DNA from: Brevundimonas sp. 357
Lineage (GTDB): Bacteria; Pseudomonadota; Alphaproteobacteria; Caulobacterales; Caulobacteraceae
Direction of reading: 5' to 3'
Length of the DNA: 64,000 nucleotides
NCBI RefSeq assembly: GCF_003938605.1
Contig: NZ_RHWX01000016.1
Coordinates: 33,260 to 97,259 of the forward strand
The notes under the pieces are model-generated. The model was not told where the DNA came from and searched no databases. It worked only from the letters and a program-made list of their open reading frames with translations. Made by a program: the position numbers and the translations under genes. Of this stretch, positions 60,689 through 64,000 are shown in pieces; the stretch's first letter is position 1; every line of letters starts with the position of its first letter.

Positions 60689-62695
60689 ATGACTGCTCAA
60701 TCCACCCAAACCGCCCCGACCGAAGCGACCGCGCCGCAGCATGGCGCGGAGGTGATCGTGCCGCTGAACCAGCTCAAGGCCTCGCCGAAGAATGCGAGGA
60801 AGACCCCGCACAGCCCGGCGACCATCGAGGCCTTCGCGGCCTCCATCAAGGCCAAGGGAGTGTTGCAGCCGCCTGTGGTCGAGGTCGAGCGGGACGGGGA
60901 GGGCGTTCCGACCGGGAACTACCTCGTGACCATCGGCGAGGGCCGCCGTCAGGGGCTGCGGCTGTTGGCCAAGCGCAAGGCGATCAAGCGGACCCATCCG
61001 GTGCGCTGCATCGTGGACGCCGAGAACGACGCCCACGAGATCAGTCTCGACGAGAACATGACGCGCGAGGCCATGCATCCCGCCGACCAGTTCGAGGCCT
61101 TCCAGCGGCTCGCCGAAGAGAGGGGTTACGGCGCCGAGGAGATCGGCGCCCGGTTCGGGGTGTCGGCCCATGTCGTGCGTCAGCGGCTGCGGCTGGGCGC
61201 GGCGGCGCCTGAATTGATGGCGGCCTATCGGGCCGGGGCGCTGGCCTTGGACCAGCTGATGGCCTTCTGCGTCAGCGAGGATCAGAACCGGCAGCGGCAG
61301 GTGTTCGAGCAGTTGGGCGAGTATCGTCCCGTCCACGCCATTCGCCGGGCCATGACCGAGGCCAAGGTGGCGGTGGGCGACCGGCGCGTCCGCTTCGTCG
61401 GCGTCGAGGCCTATGAGGCGGCGGGCGGGGGAATCCTCCGGGATTTGTTCACTGAGGATGGTGGGGGCTGGCTGGAGGACGTGGTCCTGCTCGACCGGCT
61501 CGTCGGCGAGAAGCTGACCGGTTTGGCTGACGAAGCGCGCGGGCGGGAGGGCTGGAAGTGGGCCGAAGCGGCTCTGGAGTATCCCGACCTGTCCGCGTTC
61601 GGTCGCGTCTATCCGGTCGCGGTCGAACGGTCGGAGGCTGACGCCGCCGAGATCGCGGCCCTGTCCGAGGAGTACGACGGCATCGTTTCGGAGGCCGGTG
61701 ACGACGGCCTGTCCCCCGAGGCCGACGCGCGGCTGGAGGAGATCGACAAGGCCTTGCAGGCCTTCGGTCCCGACTTCGCCTACGCCCCCGAGGCCAGGGC
61801 GCGCGCCGGGGTCATGGTGATGCTCGGCCACGACGGCCTCGCCCGCTTCGAACGCGGTCTGGTCCGGGCCGAGGACGTGCCCGCCGATCCGCCGTCGCCG
61901 TGGTCGGAGGAAGAGGCGGCGGACGACGGTGCGGACGGTGGGGCGCAGGCAGGCGCGGACGCGCCCCACGAGGGCGGAGCGGCGTTGTCGGACCGGCTGC
62001 TGATCGACCTGACGGCCCACAGGACCATGGGGCTGCGTGACGCGGTGCAGGCCGATGTCAACGCGGCGCTCGCGACCGTGGTCCACGCCCTCGTCCTGCA
62101 GGTCTTCTATCCGGGCTACGGCGTCTGGACGCCCCTGCAGCTTCGGCTGACGACCACGGGGCTGGAGCGGCTGGCGCCGGGGGTGGACGACGGTCCCGCC
62201 GGTCGGCGGGTCCGCGACCGGTGCGAGGCGTGGGGCGCGCGTCTGCCCGAGCGCCCCCAAGACCTCTGGGGTGTCGTGGCCGCGCTGGCCCCGTCGGACC
62301 AGTTGGACCTGATGGCCTGTTGCGCCGGGGTCGGTCTCTACGCCGTGCGCGATCCGCACGACCGCAGGCCCGGCGCCTTGGCGCAGGCCGAGACGCTGGC
62401 CACGGCGGTCGGACTGGACATGACCGGCACATGGTCGGCGACGGCGGCCAGCTACTTCACCCGTGTCGCCAAACCCAAGGTGCTGGAGGCGGTGACGGAG
62501 GCGGCAGGCGCCCAAGAGGCCGGGCGGATCGCCGGGTTCAAGAAGGCGGACATGGCCGAGGCCGCCGAGCGGCTGGTCGAGGGCAAGGGGTGGTTGCCCG
62601 CGCCGCTGCGGACGGTGTCGGACGCGGCGGAGCCGGAAGAGCCGGGCGCCGAAGCGCCAAGTGATGACGACGCCTATTCGTTCGCCGCAGAATAG
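60689..62695 (+). CDS. large ParB/RepB/Spo0J family protein
   Basis: A 668-residue protein. Residues about 25-115 form the ParB N-terminal nuclease-like domain (VPLNQLKASPKNARK and IGEGRRQGLRLLAKRKAI), followed by a helix-turn-helix region (DENMTREAMHPADQFEAFQ, GAEEIGARFGVSAHVVRQRL, near residues 125-175). The remaining 450 residues are acidic and unlike chromosomal ParB. Such long forms are common on plasmids and integrative elements. No parA is adjacent. The ATG at 60689 has GGAGG seven bases upstream. Confidence 0.82.
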   Translation: MTAQSTQTAPTEATAPQHGAEVIVPLNQLKASPKNARKTPHSPATIEAFAASIKAKGVLQPPVVEVERDGEGVPTGNYLVTIGEGRRQGLRLLAKRKAIKRTHPVRCIVDAENDAHEISLDENMTREAMHPADQFEAFQRLAEERGYGAEEIGARFGVSAHVVRQRLRLGAAAPELMAAYRAGALALDQLMAFCVSEDQNRQRQVFEQLGEYRPVHAIRRAMTEAKVAVGDRRVRFVGVEAYEAAGGGILRDLFTEDGGGWLEDVVLLDRLVGEKLTGLADEARGREGWKWAEAALEYPDLSAFGRVYPVAVERSEADAAEIAALSEEYDGIVSEAGDDGLSPEADARLEEIDKALQAFGPDFAYAPEARARAGVMVMLGHDGLARFERGLVRAEDVPADPPSPWSEEEAADDGADGGAQAGADAPHEGGAALSDRLLIDLTAHRTMGLRDAVQADVNAALATVVHALVLQVFYPGYGVWTPLQLRLTTTGLERLAPGVDDGPAGRRVRDRCEAWGARLPERPQDLWGVVAALAPSDQLDLMACCAGVGLYAVRDPHDRRPGALAQAETLATAVGLDMTGTWSATAASYFTRVAKPKVLEAVTEAAGAQEAGRIAGFKKADMAEAAERLVEGKGWLPAPLRTVSDAAEPEEPGAEAPSDDDAYSFAAE

Positions 62696-62716
62696 AACCG
62701 TCCGGGACGAAAACTC

Positions 62717-62749
62717 GCCGCGCGCCCTTTGGGGGCGCGCGGCTTTTTC
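62717..62749 (+). terminator. intrinsic terminator after the ParB-like gene
   Basis: GCCGCGCGCCC pairs with GGGCGCGCGGC, then TTTTT. Confidence 0.92.
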
Positions 62750-62842
62750 GTTTGGCGAAATCAGGCATGACATCAAGGCTAAGGTCGACAGAAAGGCCGT
62801 TTCAGCCTTGCCGTGTGCGGCCGTATCGCGGAGACTCCGGCC

Positions 62843-63754
62843 ATGAAGACGAGCCTTGATCATCTGCCGCCGCGCAAGCAGGCCGAACTCCGCCAGGTGG
62901 TCGAGACTGTGCGCGCGGCTTTCGAGGAGGCGACCGCCACCCGGCGCGCTGATCGGCTCAAGCACGGCAAGATCCTCAAGATCATTCTCTATGGCAGCTA
63001 TGCGCGCGGCGACTGGGTGCACGACCCGGTCGGACGGTATTTTTCGGACTTCGATCTACTGATCGTCGTCGATCATGAAGACCTCACCGACCGCGAATTC
63101 TGGCACGAGGCCGAGAACCGGACGATGCCCATCGGTCCGGACATTCGCACCCCCGTCAGCTTGATCGTCCATTCGCTCGACGACGTGAACGACCAGCTGG
63201 ACCGTGGGCGGTACTTCTTCGCCGACATCGTGCGCGAAGGCGTGGTGGTCTACGATACCCCGGCGGGCAAGCTGCACAAGCCGGCCGATTTGAGAGCGCG
63301 TCTCGCGCTGGAGGAAGCGCAGCGACACTACGAGAAGTGGATGGCGAGCTCGGCAGAGTTTCAGGCTGGTGCTCGCTTCTATATCCAACGTGAAAGCGCC
63401 AACCTGGCCGCCTTCTCCTTGCATCAAGCGTCAGAGCATCTCTACCACTGCGTCTTGCTCGTCACGACGCTGTACAGCGGCAAGGCTCATAACCTCGCCT
63501 TCCTCCGGAAAAAGGCCGAGGGCATCGACACCCGGCTCGCCGACGCGTGGCCCCGTGAAACCAAGTTCGAACGCCGCTGCTTCGAGCTTCTCCGTGAGGC
63601 CTATGTGAAGGCGCGCTACTCCGAGCACTTCAAGATCACTGCCGAGGAGCTCGCATGGTTGGCCGAGCGGGTCGATGTGCTTCGCGGCCTGACGGCGACC
63701 ATTTGCACCGAACGGCTGGAAGATCTCCGTAGGCAAGCTGAAGCCGAAGGCTAA
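62843..63754 (+). CDS. nucleotidyltransferase-HEPN fusion protein
   Basis: A 303-residue protein. The N-terminal minimal nucleotidyltransferase domain shows IILYGSYARGDW (residues 48-59) and the acidic DFDLLIVVD (residues 71-79). Residues about 165-290 match a HEPN domain: FYIQRESANLAAFSLHQASE with a long helical pair. In MNT-HEPN toxin-antitoxin systems, the nucleotidyltransferase modifies the HEPN RNase; here both are one chain. The ATG at 62843 is used; a start ten codons upstream lacks a ribosome site. Confidence 0.82.
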   Translation: MKTSLDHLPPRKQAELRQVVETVRAAFEEATATRRADRLKHGKILKIILYGSYARGDWVHDPVGRYFSDFDLLIVVDHEDLTDREFWHEAENRTMPIGPDIRTPVSLIVHSLDDVNDQLDRGRYFFADIVREGVVVYDTPAGKLHKPADLRARLALEEAQRHYEKWMASSAEFQAGARFYIQRESANLAAFSLHQASEHLYHCVLLVTTLYSGKAHNLAFLRKKAEGIDTRLADAWPRETKFERRCFELLREAYVKARYSEHFKITAEELAWLAERVDVLRGLTATICTERLEDLRRQAEAEG

Positions 63755-63922
63755 CGAGTCGCCGACACGACTGCTGCTGACTCAAAGGCGAACTTGGGAA
63801 GCTCTGCTTTCGGGCGGCCTCTAGTGGATGCGGGCCCGCGACGCCCCGGGCGCGATTGCGATCAGATATAATATCGGAACGGCAACGGCGCGGTGATGTC
63901 GGTCGGGCCTGCCGTAAGTATT

Positions 63923-64000
63923 TTGACGTGCCCCTGAGAATTTCCTCCACGCGGAGCTAGAGTCCGGCCCTTGAAAGGACGGACGGAATGAAACGAGCGA
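63923..64000 (+). mobile_element. left end of a probable IS3-family insertion sequence (cut by the window edge)
   Basis: TGACGTGCCCCTGAGAATTT at 63923 begins with TG and looks like an IS3-type terminal repeat. An ATG at 63988, with AAAGGA about ten bases before, starts MKRA..., as in the first frame of many IS3 transposases. The inner part lies beyond the window. The 168 bp before it (63755-63922) hold no gene. Confidence 0.45.

Larger units (their letters stand above)
32817..64000. mobile_element. guaA-associated metal-resistance genomic island (right end outside window)
   Basis: The block begins with a P4-type integrase and an AlpA-type regulator at the guaA 3' end. It carries ars, FTR1/CDF, czc, cus and mer-like gene sets, a large ParB-like protein and an IS3-type end. 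Core genes stop at guaA and none reappears before 64000. Conjugation genes are not in view, so whether it is a complete ICE cannot be decided. Confidence 0.65.

Noticed and set aside
63636..63950. A 104-codon minus-strand frame at the end of the MNT-HEPN gene
   Set aside because: It overlaps a real gene end and has no recognisable domain or ribosome site.

Overview
The window is GC-rich (by eye well above 60 % G+C), densely coded and mixed-strand. It looks like the chromosome of a Caulobacterales alphaproteobacterium, most likely Brevundimonas or a close relative. The basis is the gene set (RNase R, reverse-transsulfuration pair, cysE, ligA, guaB to guaA cluster, small DUF3126 protein, alanine/lysine/proline-rich H1-like protein) and the many intergenic palindromes built on a few shared cores. 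Genus is an inference; no rRNA or tRNA gene was found to anchor it.

Region 1 (1-32816) is core chromosome. It runs from the 5' part of rnr through cystathionine beta-synthase and gamma-lyase, an MscS/YbdG-type channel, a cold-shock protein, a beta-barrel protein, nitronate monooxygenase, a tandem TonB_C-like secreted protein, queF, a small AT-richer islet with two unknown genes (9.0-10.3 kb), DUF817, nitroreductase, NUDIX, cysE, DUF3126, H1-like protein, prmA, aminopeptidase P, lrgAB, aldo/keto reductase, DUF2147, an exonuclease behind ligA, an M28 peptidase lipoprotein pair, ppi, rlmE, DUF2061, guaB, MAPEG, an RsmB-like methyltransferase, a nucleoside hydrolase and guaA.

Region 2 (32817 to beyond 64000) is a metal-resistance genomic island, probably an integrative element. 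A P4-type tyrosine integrase and an AlpA-type regulator lie directly after the 3' end of guaA, a known insertion hot spot. The cargo follows in blocks: an ars operon (arsR-arsC-acr3-arsN2-arsH) with a palindromic operator over the arsR start codon; a MerR regulator plus cytochrome c/FTR1 permease divergent from a short CDF transporter and a methyltransferase; a czcI-like/czcC/czcB/czcA operon continuing into two CDF transporters and a DUF305 protein; a membrane protein and an acyltransferase; a cus-type copper/silver operon on the minus strand (Cys-rich secreted protein, TolC, CusB-CusF fusion, CusA, CusF) with DUF411; and a second MerR divergent from a MerT-like protein, a GDCCVxC protein and a VOC protein. 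The window ends with a large ParB-like protein, an MNT-HEPN protein and what looks like the left end of an IS3-family element. The right end of the island is not in view.

Functionally the island combines arsenic reduction, efflux and organoarsenical oxidation, divalent-cation export by RND and CDF pumps, periplasmic copper/silver handling, and thiophilic-metal sensing. Each of the two RND operons opens with a small secreted protein rich in metal ligands (His-rich for czc, Cys/Met-rich for cus). The least explained items are the divergent pair at 9.0-10.3 kb, the AT-rich in-frame segment inside ligA, the 37-bp direct repeats flanking the TonB_C-like gene, and the mer-like locus that has no merA or merP in view.
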